Assembly (NCBI GenBank): GCA_948567375.1
Contig: OX419758.1
Location: 10,111,001-10,175,000, forward strand
From: Lunularia cruciata
Lineage: Eukaryota > Streptophyta > Marchantiopsida > Lunulariales > Lunulariaceae
Direction: 5' to 3'
Length of the DNA stretch: 64,000 nt
Shown here: positions 36,806-46,188 of the stretch, in pieces
How positions within the stretch are numbered: the first letter of the stretch is position 1
Layout: every line of letters starts with the position of its first letter
Made by a program: the position numbers and the translations under genes
The notes under the pieces: model-generated
Seen by the model: the letters and a program-made list of their open reading frames with translations, nothing else
Database searches by the model: none
What the model was told of the DNA's origin: nothing

Positions 36806-36982
36806 GAGGACGCAGCGTGTGCTCCCTCCCCAGGTCCTCAATGCATGCAGCCTGGAAAAAGTGGAGTCGAAGAACTGAATCTACTTTTCACCTTGGCCTT
36901 GACCAGCAATCCAACCTGCTGGTGTCTTTCATCAGATCGTCGCACACACTAAAGGCCTCCTACATTACGGGATGGGTGTCTT

Positions 36983-37473
36983 TTGTGCCTCTATGAGCTA
37001 ATTTGCGACAAAGTGAATGACAGGAGAGGAGATTTCGAGACTGAATGGCCGAAGGTCTCGTGGATGACAGACTCTAATCGATTGGTGGCTGTGCGAGCAG
37101 AGGAAGAGATAACAAATACAGCAAAACTAGAGATAATTCGGCGCAGTGTTGATATGATTGGGATCCTATTGAGCGGATTCCATGCTGAAAATCTGGAGTC
37201 ATTGGAAAATAAGTCTTATTCAGAAGCAGCTGCCACAGCGATCTCGTCCACCGAAGTGAGAGAGATTCACCAATTGCAGGAAATGCAATCCATCTCCAAG
37301 CTGCAGGCGCAGTGATCTCCATACTCGAAGTGGACTCCACGAGCGAGATTCACGTATCGTCAGTGGATTTCCGAGCTGCAGACACAGTGGTCTCAACAAT
37401 GGAAGTAGACTCTACGAGCGAGATTCATCAATCTGTTGATATTTACGACGATCCTCACACTGCTGAGACATTC
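36983..37473 (+). pseudogene. Repeat-containing coding fragment, frameshifted, unrecognised
   Basis: A + strand stretch open to 37315 and then continuing in another frame to the TGA at 37471-37473. There is no ATG at its start; the first in-frame Met is at WMTDSNRLVAV. The 3' part is a tandem repeat of about 75-78 bp (37238-37432) encoding related peptides: AISSTEVREIHQ, then ILEVDSTSEIHV, then TMEVDSTSEIHQSVDIYD. A one-base frameshift separates the first repeat from the others. Part of it is duplicated in inverted orientation near 38.4 kb. I do not recognise the protein. It could also be an exon of a larger gene. Confidence 0.35.
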
Positions 37474-37990
37474 TGATCAATCACGATCCCTTAATTAACG
37501 TGAATGGCTGTGAAGAAAGCCCGTAACAACGATGAATAGTTACGATGGTGTTCGCTGTGACGACAATATTTGGGGCACCCGTAGACAATAACCCTTTCTA
37601 GCTTGAGTTTGATAAGAGAGAAGGTTCTTCTCAGCAAAGATTACTTGCGGTTTCTGTGAGAGTACATTCGAAGTGCAGCAGTGGACAGATATCGCAATAC
37701 AGCAAAGGATATGCTGTAATGAAAAACAGGGTATATGCACACTTGTCCAACTTTACATGCCTTGTGTATGTGTATGTAGTGTGTGGTTCGGTAATCTTCC
37801 TTACTTAAGGAATTCATTTGCCATATTTGGCTACCCGCGTTTCTATTGTCCCATATGTATTACTTCAATTGTGGCCTAAATGTGGTGCTGTGCTCTGTAT
37901 GACTATAACAGAGCTCTTTATTCAGTACTTCACACTGAAGGATTAATATCCTTCACTGTTCTTTTCTGAGAACAGTAAAGAAGTGTTGTG
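37310..37990 (+). repeat. Permuted inverted duplication, left copy
   Basis: Block Y (about 37323-37640) and block X (about 37862-37975) both reappear reverse-complemented on the right: Y at about 38523-38232 and X at about 38692-38585. Shared runs include ATATTTACGACGATCCTCAC and GTGCTGTGCTCTGT. On this strand the order is Y then X. In the right copy, read in the same sense, it is X then Y. Confidence 0.75.
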
Positions 37991-38229
37991 ATCCAATATA
38001 CTTGACAAGTGGACAATCAATTTACACATATTTAATTGAAGAACTTGTGAAAATTATTCGACTTGGATTGATTGAGTAAATGTGATGCTCTGTTTCTGTG
38101 AACCAGATGAAATCAGTTCTGAGATCAGGATAACAATGAAAACAGGACGTTGATAATCTCTAGCACCTTCCGCAACTCCAGGTGTGACTTAAAACCTCAC
38201 TACACTCCGAACTGCTAGCACAGAATTTT

Positions 38230-38692
38230 CAAAAAGCACGGTCTCTCTTATTCTTTCTTATCAGACGAGTTATCATACTCATACAAGAAAGGGTTATTGT
38301 CCCCCAGGTGCCTCGAGTATTGTCGTCATAGCAAACACCATTGTCACTCTTCACAGCAGTTCACGTTGATTAAGGAGTGGTCATTGATCAGAATGTTTGA
38401 GCAGTGTGAGGATCGTCGTAAATATCGAAAGATTGATGAAATCTGGTTCGTAGAGTACACTTCGGTTACTGAGACCTCGGACATCCCATTGACTCTGACG
38501 ATACGTGGATCTCGCTCGTGGAGTCGACGTCGGTATGGAATTCAACAACAATAATTGCCAATTGTCAGGGAAGAACGGTGAAGCACTGCAATCCTTCACT
38601 GGAAAGTACTAAATAACAATGTTATGGCAACACAGAGCACAGCACTACATTTGGACCTCCTCAAAATACAAATTACCACGTTGAGGCCACAA
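38230..38692 (-). repeat. Permuted inverted duplication, right copy
   Basis: Reverse complement of blocks X and Y of the left copy, roughly 75-80% alike by eye, in swapped order. No intact frame spans it. Transcription across both copies would allow long imperfect duplex RNA. Confidence 0.75.
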
Positions 38693-41600
38693 TTGAAGGA
38701 CTACGTATTAGAAATGTAATAATAAGTCGAATTAACACGCGGTCAGATCGTGACGAGATGCGCAGACGTGATTTTGAGTGCTAAGGTCACCTCTGCGTAC
38801 CAACTCTCTGTGAGACAGCCCTTGCTTGACCGGATGTCTGCCTTCCGACAATTGAGACAAAAATGCGATGGTGTTTAGGTAGCGTGATGCTTACAGGCTT
38901 TTATGTCTATATGGTACGAGCAACCTTTAATTCGTTCTTTTAGCTCTAACAATATCCTCGGTTTCTTCCTTGATATTGGCATGCTTTCCTTGACAGTATC
39001 AGAATTTAGATACGATATTAAAATTCAAGTGACTGCATTTGTTCCAGTTGGTAATTTCCAAATGATGTATAGTGGATTTCAACACAACCTACGTGCGATT
39101 CTTTTGAGTTGAAGATAAAAGCAGAATCCCGAGTACCAAACCGTCGTTCAACTTCTCATTTCAGTAAAGGTGCATAGTTGGTCCTTCGAGCATATTTGTT
39201 GTCACTACAGAACCAAAGCACCATGGGGCTGGGCTGCTTGAAAATGGGGCATCCTTGACGTTCCAACTTAATCGACATTTTGACCCTGAGCCAGCCTGAG
39301 CTTTGCGGATAGCTGTGGTGGACTAGCGGGCGATACGGTAGTCAACCGGTCAAGGAATGAGGTAGATCAGATTTCACATTATACCAGACCTTGAAGGTCT
39401 CGTGTGAGGGAAACGCCAATTAAGGAATCAGTTGTAAGTTTAGAGGAGCACGAGATGGGAAAAAGCAGAACTGTCAGGTTGCGCACGTCATACGTACTCT
39501 TTCAACTAGCATGTAGCCAGTGAAAGCTAGCCAGAGATAAAACCCTGAAGCTCTGTGGTGCTAAACCTCCTTTGGGGATCAACCCTAAACCATTAACTTT
39601 AGACAAGAATGATGCTCTTTCTCTTCCATAAAAGATCAGGAGAGAAGCAGCGAACAGAAAAAGTCTAAAAAGTCTTTATGATGCGAGCCCCATGGTGCTA
39701 ATGAACGCACCAACTAAGCAGCTCAATCATCGGGCGTGTACTTTCAATTGCCCCCAGAGTGCTGTAGTGGCAGTCAAACACCTTTGAGCTCCTTGGTGTG
39801 GACAATTCTGTAACCTGATTAAACATGTACATGAATGGCTTCCAAATCCTCCGTATACGAATTCTGTGTCAAAGTCAGGTCTGAAGTTTCACTAGCAATC
39901 ACTACGGATTTCAGCTCTAGATTTCCATCTGCATACGTTGATGCTGTGTTGAAAAACCACTACGACATCCGCTTTCAATATATACCAGTGCCAAGATGAT
40001 CAATAACTTGTTCCTATAAACAGCAGTTCTGTGGGACTCTACTTCGAATTCAAGGATCATCTGTCATTTGGGAAAATGCTTCATCACAGTAGAGGTTATA
40101 GACCAGCCCTATTGATCATATCCTGCTCTGCCAGAGTTACCAAGTTACCTTTGGAAGAGCAAAGGTATCTTGGTCGTTAAGTGTTCAAATGTCCATCTTC
40201 GATCAGAGAAGGATTTTCAATCACCTTCGAGGTACCTCTGGCAGATTTATCTGCTAGATACCTCGAGCAGATACTGAAGATGATTTGAAAACCTTTGATG
40301 TCATCACTCATGGATGGCCCAGGTTATCCGTAGTCTGACTACTTAAATGGCAGTCTGTTCACAAAGTAAAGACACAGCTCATGTGGACAATATGACATCA
40401 AATTTTCTGCAAGTAGACTTGGCTCGACAGACAGTACTAGCAGAGACTTCACTGAATAAGTAAGAAATGACGATGTTTAAACCTTGCAACATTCTCTGTT
40501 TTGGTCGGATTCACAACCTTGTCCTTTCACGGCTCAAGCATAACAAGTGCAGAAGGTATCACAAGCTTGCAAGACTTTCGCCCGCGAAAACCATATGTGT
40601 GCACTTTATTCCCCTTTCTGAAAGTCCCATAGGCTTGGGGACTATGGATCCCAGACTGTAGAAGAATTCATAACAAGAACAAAAGTTTAGTGGGGTAACT
40701 TATACTACCTAGGGCAGTTGAAGCGAAAGGAGGAAAGGAGCCCCTTAAACAAAAGGTAAAAGGCAAGAGCAGCCCAGTTGATAACGAATCTATCAGCTTG
40801 GTTAAAAGTAAACATCCTTCACTATTTTCCTTTATATCCATTGGGTATTATTTTCGCCCGCGCTTGATTCTTTTTTTGGTTACGTATTCGCTGATGGAGC
40901 CGGTTGAGACGATTAAGCAGAACGAATAAATTTCTGTAATTACCTTAATTTAATTCTGTAGGGTAGTCTTTTTGTTGCTCTAATCTTTCCAAAACTTGCT
41001 GAAACTTGTTGAGACATGGCCTGATATATTTGTGAATGTGCGAAACATCGGTCATAGGCTCCTTGAATTCAAGCACTCTCTTTCTAAGATCTAACATGTA
41101 ACCCAGCTAAGATTGTTTTGTGCTCCAGAATCCTCTCTGTCTACGGTCTAATATCTACCCAGCTAAGATTGATTCTGTTCCAGAATCCTCATAGGATCTT
41201 TCTTGGCTGTAGTCAGTTTCTCCTTGCTGAGAATTTCGGCACAAATATTTGTAAAGCTCGCAAGCTGTCACTTAAATTTGATCGAGTGCCTCAAGGACCA
41301 TATTCATTTGTGTCGCTTACTTACTCGGTGTACAGGTACGGTCCGTTCTGGGCAAAAATAGGTGGGCATTCCAGCACCAAATTCCGCATTAGAGCAGACA
41401 TCCATTTAGTTAGTTCCGCCCAAATCCAGCTGGCAATCCAGCTGGCAATCCAGCACCTAATCCCACTTTCTTTTAGGTGCAGAGATCGATTCAGTTCCTT
41501 CTGGCCGAAATCCAGATGGCAATCCACTGCCTAATTCCATCTCTCTGGACTGTAGAAATCGATTCAGTTCCACTTGGCGATAACTTCTTGGGTTTCAATG

Positions 41601-41880
41601 TTCTTGTTTGATATCGTTATTTGTCATGTAAATATAGTGATCGCATGAGGTTCAAATTTTTGACACATCGTTCAATTGTGCAGTAAAAAGATGATGAACC
41701 AGGTACAATCAAGTACGATTATTAGCATCATGGCTAATACATGCACTCCTTAATTGAAGATGGTTCTGGATGTTCTTGAAATCTTATACATAGCCGTCTG
41801 CTTACCAGCAATCTCGCATTCATTGCTATTTTTCTTGTCTTAGCAATACATTCATTTACTGAGAACTTGGTTTCTTTCAG
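38693..41880. other. Intergenic region without supported genes
   Basis: CpG-normal DNA with only short open stretches. It holds SINE-like copy 2 (39627-39738) and some small direct repeats upstream of the cysteine-rich gene: GCTAAGATTG...CCAGAATCCTC twice near 41107 and 41160, and GATCGATTCAGTTCC / AATCGATTCAGTTCC near 41486 and 41557. A TTTCTTTCAG acceptor-like site at 41871-41880 suggests a 5' UTR intron of the gene that follows. Confidence 0.5.
39627..39738 (-). mobile_element. tRNA-related SINE-like repeat, copy 2
   Basis: On the - strand: GAGCTGCTTAGTTGGTGCG (A-box-like), a potential 5-bp stem GGTGC/GCACC around GTTCATTA, GGGGCTCGCATC (B-box-like), and then runs of five T. It matches copy 1 at 36703-36805 apart from the short insertion. 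The flanks of the two copies differ, so this is a dispersed repeat. Confidence 0.5.
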
Positions 41881-41895
41881 TTGCTGTGTTTGTTG

Positions 41896-42418
41896 ATGAT
41901 GGATTTCTTCAAGAAAGAATGGTTTCGCAGGCAGATGATCTCAATATGTGTTCTTCTTCTCATTTCAAGCGTCTCTGCCAGAGATTTTCATCCAGGTAAA
42001 GTAACTTGTTCAATGAATGCAAGATTGCATTGTAATTTTATTATAAATATGTTTTTTCAGGTCGATATATCAGTTATTTTCGTTGAACTCTTATATTAAA
42101 GGACTTGTTTATGTTTTTGATTCAGACTGTTTCTGCGATGATGAGTCTTCCGTCGACTGCTGCAAAGATGCAGCTAAGATGAAGGGTGCTTTTGGAAGAT
42201 CTCATATATATTCCACTCCATCTTCTCCTTCAGAAGGACCACACAAGCATATTATTTTACTTGATGATTTTCTGACTTCATCTCCGGGGACATTGGACTC
42301 TTCCAATCCTAAGCATATGGTCCCCACATGTGTAATTCCAGAATGTTGCTGTGAAGGAGATAGTCCTCCTGTAAAGGAGTCATGCTATCATCCTGAAGAC
42401 AGGTGTTGCTGCCCATAG
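41896..42418 (+). CDS. Small secreted cysteine-rich protein (130 aa, 2 coding exons)
   Basis: Exon 1 is 41896-41995 and exon 2 is 42126-42418. The intron 41996-42125 starts GTAAAG and ends TTGATTCAG, and the frame is kept (split Asp codon). The protein begins with two Met, a basic stretch (FFKKEWFRRQ) and a hydrophobic core (ISICVLLLISSVSA), a good signal peptide with likely cleavage after VSA. The mature part of about 102 residues has 12 cysteines in two groups: CxC-x7-CC near its start, and C-x4-CCC-x10-C-x6-CCC at the very end. Between them is a Ser/Pro/His-rich spacer. The even number of Cys suggests disulfides or metal binding in the apoplast. I recognise no named family. An acceptor-like TTTCTTTCAG at 41880 suggests an upstream UTR intron. 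The start could be either of the two adjacent ATGs. Confidence 0.75.
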
Positions 42419-42919
42419 ATTTCTTGTTAGTAGTTGTTGCTTGGTGTGCTCATACTCCTACTCCTAGTGATGGTTTCTTCCAAAGTTCTATGACTCCGGA
42501 CTCAGTGAGAGCGTGAAGCCTTAAGTTCTTGACTTTTGATCACATTGCGTGTGCTTCTTCAAACTCTATGGCTCGGAACCGCATCATTTCCAGGCTTACA
42601 ATGATGCAAGGCTTATATTATAAATGCAAGCCTGATCCTGATCTTGGCTGTAAACTGCCAAGAATTGTTGTTTAGCTCGGACAGTTCGATCTTTTCACTT
42701 ACTCTTTAGTTCAGGTAGCTGAGAACATCTTTCTTGAAGTTGCCTGGTCATAAGTCTTGTACTTGGAAGTTGTTTCCTTGGTATAGGTTGTACTTTGTTC
42801 TCACGATGGTCTACAAGGCAATCCTGTATATAAAACAGTATGTAACTGTGATCCTCTGATCATCTATGTTTTGTTCAAATTTTAGAAGTCTTGGTATACA
42901 CAAAAGCGCATGTTGATTC
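42419..42919 (+). other. Probable 3' region of the cysteine-rich gene
   Basis: No reading frame of note. CpG-normal, T-rich sequence consistent with a 3' UTR and trailing DNA. No clear polyadenylation signal can be singled out; an AATAAA lies only further down, near 42956. Confidence 0.35.
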
Positions 42920-43375
42920 TATTCCAAAGGCATTGGTGCTGAGTACTCCCATCACAATAAATTGATGCTCATACTCCATCACATCACAATGCATTGTTGT
43001 GAATATTCCATTTCAATGCATTGTTGCAAATACTCCTATCGTAGTGAATATTCCATCACATTACAATGCATTATTGCGGATAATCCATTATGTCTATCAC
43101 AATGAATACTCCCATCACATATCAATGCAATGTTGCAAATACTCCATCAATTCACAATACATTGATGGCAATACTCCATCATAGACAATGCATTGGTGCG
43201 GTCTTCAGTTACACCATTTACATGATTTGTAGCAAACCACCCAATTCTATCAAATACTCCATCAATTCACAATACATTGATGGCAATACTCCATCATAGA
43301 CAATGCATTGGTGCGGTCTTCAGTTACACCATTTACATGATTTGTAGCAAACCACCCAATTCTATCCATCGCAGT
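42920..43375. repeat. Minisatellite of ATACTCCATCAC-type units with a 116-bp duplication
   Basis: Degenerate units combining ATACTCCATCA, CACAATGCATTG and TGTTGCAAAT recur from about 42940. Near 43139-43250 a longer unit (AATTCACAATACATTGATGG ... CACCCAATTCTATC) is repeated almost exactly at 43255-43366. Open stretches across it merely reflect the repeat. Confidence 0.85.
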
Positions 43376-43744
43376 GAGACCATTCCATCACCCGCAATTC
43401 AGGGTGATGGAAAGGATGCAAGACTGGAATCTTGCTACCGCTTTTGGAGTATAACTAAATCTTTAGACAAGTCTAGAAAGAGACTGCATCTTCTGCCTCA
43501 ATAGCCTTCAGAAGTCTTTCTGGTGTGCTTAGGCTTCCTTAAACTCATCTCAAAACAAGTTTGCGGCAACCATTGCCCTTCTGGATCCCGCATAAACTTA
43601 TGGCAAATCACCACGTTGTTCCGGTAGGCATTAATTAGAGAAAAATCTACCGTCATGGGAAGTCCATTGTTGTAGTACGTTGCTGCCATCTTCTATAGTT
43701 TGTCCCTTGCTTAGACCACACGAGGAAGGTACTAGCTGGAAGGT

Positions 43745-43775
43745 ACTGCTTCTACACCACCCTGGTAGAAGCAGT
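43745..43775. repeat. Hairpin with perfect 11-bp arms
   Basis: ACTGCTTCTAC (43745-43755), a 9-nt loop, and GTAGAAGCAGT (43765-43775). It stands alone in non-coding DNA. Confidence 0.8.
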
Positions 43776-44242
43776 CAATCGCATATTTCTTGCTAGAACG
43801 TAAGATGAAGTTATCTGCAGTATATGCAGTATAAGTAGTCAATGGGGTGTCGCAAACTTCTCTTTATATGCTTAAGCTGATGGAGGTTGCCAACTAGGAA
43901 GGAAAGATCTAGAGGTTGAGGAGGACTATGCAGAAAAGAATGCCTGCTGAAATACAAAAGAGGTTTCAGCAACACTTGCTAGTCCATCTCCTGCCACTTT
44001 CTACTAAGTGATCGTGACAATGGACTGTCGATGCCCGCTGATACTATTGAGAAATACACTTAATGAGTCCATCGACATGAGTCTGGCATGCATCATCATG
44101 ACACACATTCACTTGCGGGAAAAAGATTTAAAATCTTTCTATAGTTATGTATATCTTTCTATAGTTATGTAAAAATGGTACACATCGTCATCTTCAAAAT
44201 CATCAAGACACAATAGCAGTTAGATTAATCCTAGATATCTAC

Positions 44243-44402
44243 GCTCAGTTGTATACGGATATACAACTGAGCAGGTGAGACCTGTCACAGTGCATCTCGG
44301 ACATCTAAGCTTGTGGGAAAAAGATCTTGAACCACTGTGACAATTGATCTCCTCGCGTAGAAACCTTCATTCAACCAACTGAATGCGGTTGAACGAAGGT
44401 TG
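44243..44402. repeat. Three consecutive inverted repeats 3' of the GeBP-like gene
   Basis: First, GCTCAGTTGTATA and its exact complement around a CGGA loop (44243-44272, 13-bp arms). Second, TGTCACAGTG at 44283-44292 and CACTGTGACA at 44333-44342. Third, AACCTTCATTCAACC at 44362-44376 and GGTTGAACGAAGGTT at 44387-44401 (one mismatch in 15). All lie within 160 bp and about 125-285 bp beyond the stop of the - strand gene at 44527, so they may be in its 3' UTR. Confidence 0.85.
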
Positions 44403-44526
44403 CCTTGGAGGGCTACTAAGATCTCATAAACAGTTATCTATGAAACCTTGAAGAGTAATACCTTGCAAGGCTGAGAAAGGAAACACTGTCATGATTGTTG
44501 GCTCTTTGTTTCTTCCTTAAAATCAA

Positions 44527-46188
44527 CTACTTTACAAGTTTAGTTTTCTCCAGGATCATTCCTTCAAACTCTCTTCTAGTTAGCTGCAATCGCTTGATTT
44601 CCAGCTCCACTCTACTCTCGGCCACCCCAAGCTCTTCACTTCGAAACTTTTTCCATTCGCTTCTGAGTTCCATTGCTGGATAGTCTACCCCAACCAATTT
44701 CAGACCATTCATACTGCTCCTGGAGAGGTCCGCAGGTAGCACTTGGCCTACTCGTGGCAAGGGACTAGCAGCCGAGGTCCGATCCTGTGAAGGAGGGCCA
44801 GCATTCAAGGGAAGTGATTTACGAATTCGTATGTCATCTAGAGCTGCTAGGCTTCCGCTCTGTATGGCGCCTATTTTCTCTAAACAACAACTTCTTATAT
44901 CCTGAATGCCGGCAGAAAAGTCTCTTAGAATTTCTCGTAAGTCATCCTCCACGTCCAACAAGTTCACATTCTGATTTTCCCGGTCAAGTGCTCCTCGGTG
45001 ACCAGTGGAGTTTTCAGCCCCTCTTCTCGTTTCCGTCCTCCTATCATTATGAGTACCAATGAATGAACTGAAATCAAGTCTGGACTTTGAGACGACCGGA
45101 GAGGGTACAGTTCTATGGTCCCCATTGCTCAATGGAGCTGTTCTCCTGGCAACTGGTTCATGTTCCATATCATCATTGTCTCTTTCCGAAGAAGAAGACT
45201 CCGCTTGCTTACTGGCCAGATTCGCAGATTTTGGAGAGAGGTCGCCTTCAGAACTCTCTTCCTCTTCATCATCATCTAGCGGTTCTCCAACACCCCAGAT
45301 GTTGTCCCAAAGTTTGAAGAGTTCTCCTTCTCGATCATTCTTCCAGGGTTCAGCTTTTCCCATGCCTCTCATACCGTAATACTTGTTCCTCATTCGGCGG
45401 ACTTTCTCCGTCAGCTGCTGTTCTGAAACTTTGACATCGCTGGAAGTCAACAGCTTCATAACCTTCGCCCAGTATGGATCCAATTTCGAGGAAGGAATCT
45501 CAATGCCCTTATTCCTGTCATCACGAAGCGTTCTTGAAAGAACGATCTCCGATTCGTTTGTCCAGATAAAGGATTTCCTAGCCTTCACTGGAAAGCGTTT
45601 GTCATCAACATCCTTAAGCCTTAGCACTTCTTCCTTCTGCTGTTGTTCTGAAACTCGTGAAGCACACTTTCGCTTCTTGCGTGAAGATGGGTCTGATCCA
45701 TCAGGGTCAGAGTTCCCTCGCATGAATTTCCAGTGTCTCGGTGGATCGCTCCTCTTGAAACCTGGTGCGGCTGCCTTCTTCGGGGTCTTGAATGCTGCTG
45801 ACTTGACCTCAATAGGCTCTGAAAATGAGACTCTCCTCGCTCCTTTGGCTCCACGGCCGCCTCGTTTACTGGAGCCAGCTGCAGCAGCCTTCTCTATTTC
45901 TACTGCCGCATCAATCATCTTGCTATCCCTTCGGGTCACTCTGGAAGGGGTGGTATCATCACTACCGGACTCATGCTCAGACTCTCCTTCAAGCTCTGAA
46001 GGTTCCTCCTCGGACGACTCCTCTTCTCCTGGTACCATCTGTGGCCTCTTGGCTTGGAAATCTAGGCCCATCTTCAATTGCCGGGCTGTTGCAGATCCCT
46101 CTCCTTCCCTCGCTCTACTTAATTTTCCATCCTTCTCCTTAAGCTTGCTGCTAGACTTCTCCCTTCTCGACCTCCCCGAGTTTGCCAT
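44527..46188 (-). CDS. GeBP/GeBP-like (GLABROUS1 enhancer-binding) transcription factor, 553 aa
   Basis: An intronless frame starting at ATG 46188 (MANSGRSRREKSSSK). An in-frame TTG further upstream is not a plausible start. A basic N-terminus and an acidic Ser/Glu region (around residues 55-80) precede a basic stretch KKRKCASR (about 171), a likely nuclear localisation signal. Residues about 200-300 form the plant-specific GeBP DNA-binding domain: FIWTNESEIVLSRTLRDDRN, then DPYWAKVMKLL, QLTEKVRRMRNKYYG, and FKLWDNIWG at its end. An acidic linker follows. The C-terminus (about 485-553) is helical and coiled-coil-like (ELRSEWKKFRSEELGVAESR), matching the leucine-rich dimerisation tail of the family. 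Known members are nuclear transcriptional regulators involved in hormone response and epidermal development; the targets here are unknown. The length is at the long end for the family. Confidence 0.9.
   Translation of the reverse strand: MANSGRSRREKSSSKLKEKDGKLSRAREGEGSATARQLKMGLDFQAKRPQMVPGEEESSEEEPSELEGESEHESGSDDTTPSRVTRRDSKMIDAAVEIEKAAAAGSSKRGGRGAKGARRVSFSEPIEVKSAAFKTPKKAAAPGFKRSDPPRHWKFMRGNSDPDGSDPSSRKKRKCASRVSEQQQKEEVLRLKDVDDKRFPVKARKSFIWTNESEIVLSRTLRDDRNKGIEIPSSKLDPYWAKVMKLLTSSDVKVSEQQLTEKVRRMRNKYYGMRGMGKAEPWKNDREGELFKLWDNIWGVGEPLDDDEEEESSEGDLSPKSANLASKQAESSSSERDNDDMEHEPVARRTAPLSNGDHRTVPSPVVSKSRLDFSSFIGTHNDRRTETRRGAENSTGHRGALDRENQNVNLLDVEDDLREILRDFSAGIQDIRSCCLEKIGAIQSGSLAALDDIRIRKSLPLNAGPPSQDRTSAASPLPRVGQVLPADLSRSSMNGLKLVGVDYPAMELRSEWKKFRSEELGVAESRVELEIKRLQLTRREFEGMILEKTKLVK

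Larger units (their letters stand above)
43376..44526. other. Intergenic, with a cluster of inverted repeats
   Basis: No gene supported. It contains a hairpin at 43745-43775 (11-bp arms ACTGCTTCTAC/GTAGAAGCAGT) and three inverted repeats at 44243-44402, described separately. A direct repeat ATCTTTCTATAGTTATGT occurs twice near 44132 and 44152. CTTGCGGGAAAAAGAT and CTTGTGGGAAAAAGAT are a second repeated pair (44111 and 44310). Confidence 0.6.

Noticed and set aside
38903-39112. 69-codon + strand open stretch with ATG
   Set aside because: Short, with no recognisable motif or transcript context.
40467-40661. 64-codon + strand open stretch
   Set aside because: Short, with no homology I can name and no supporting context.
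42920-43375. CRISPR-like array
   Set aside because: The units are contiguous and degenerate without unique spacers, and the genome is eukaryotic. This is a minisatellite.
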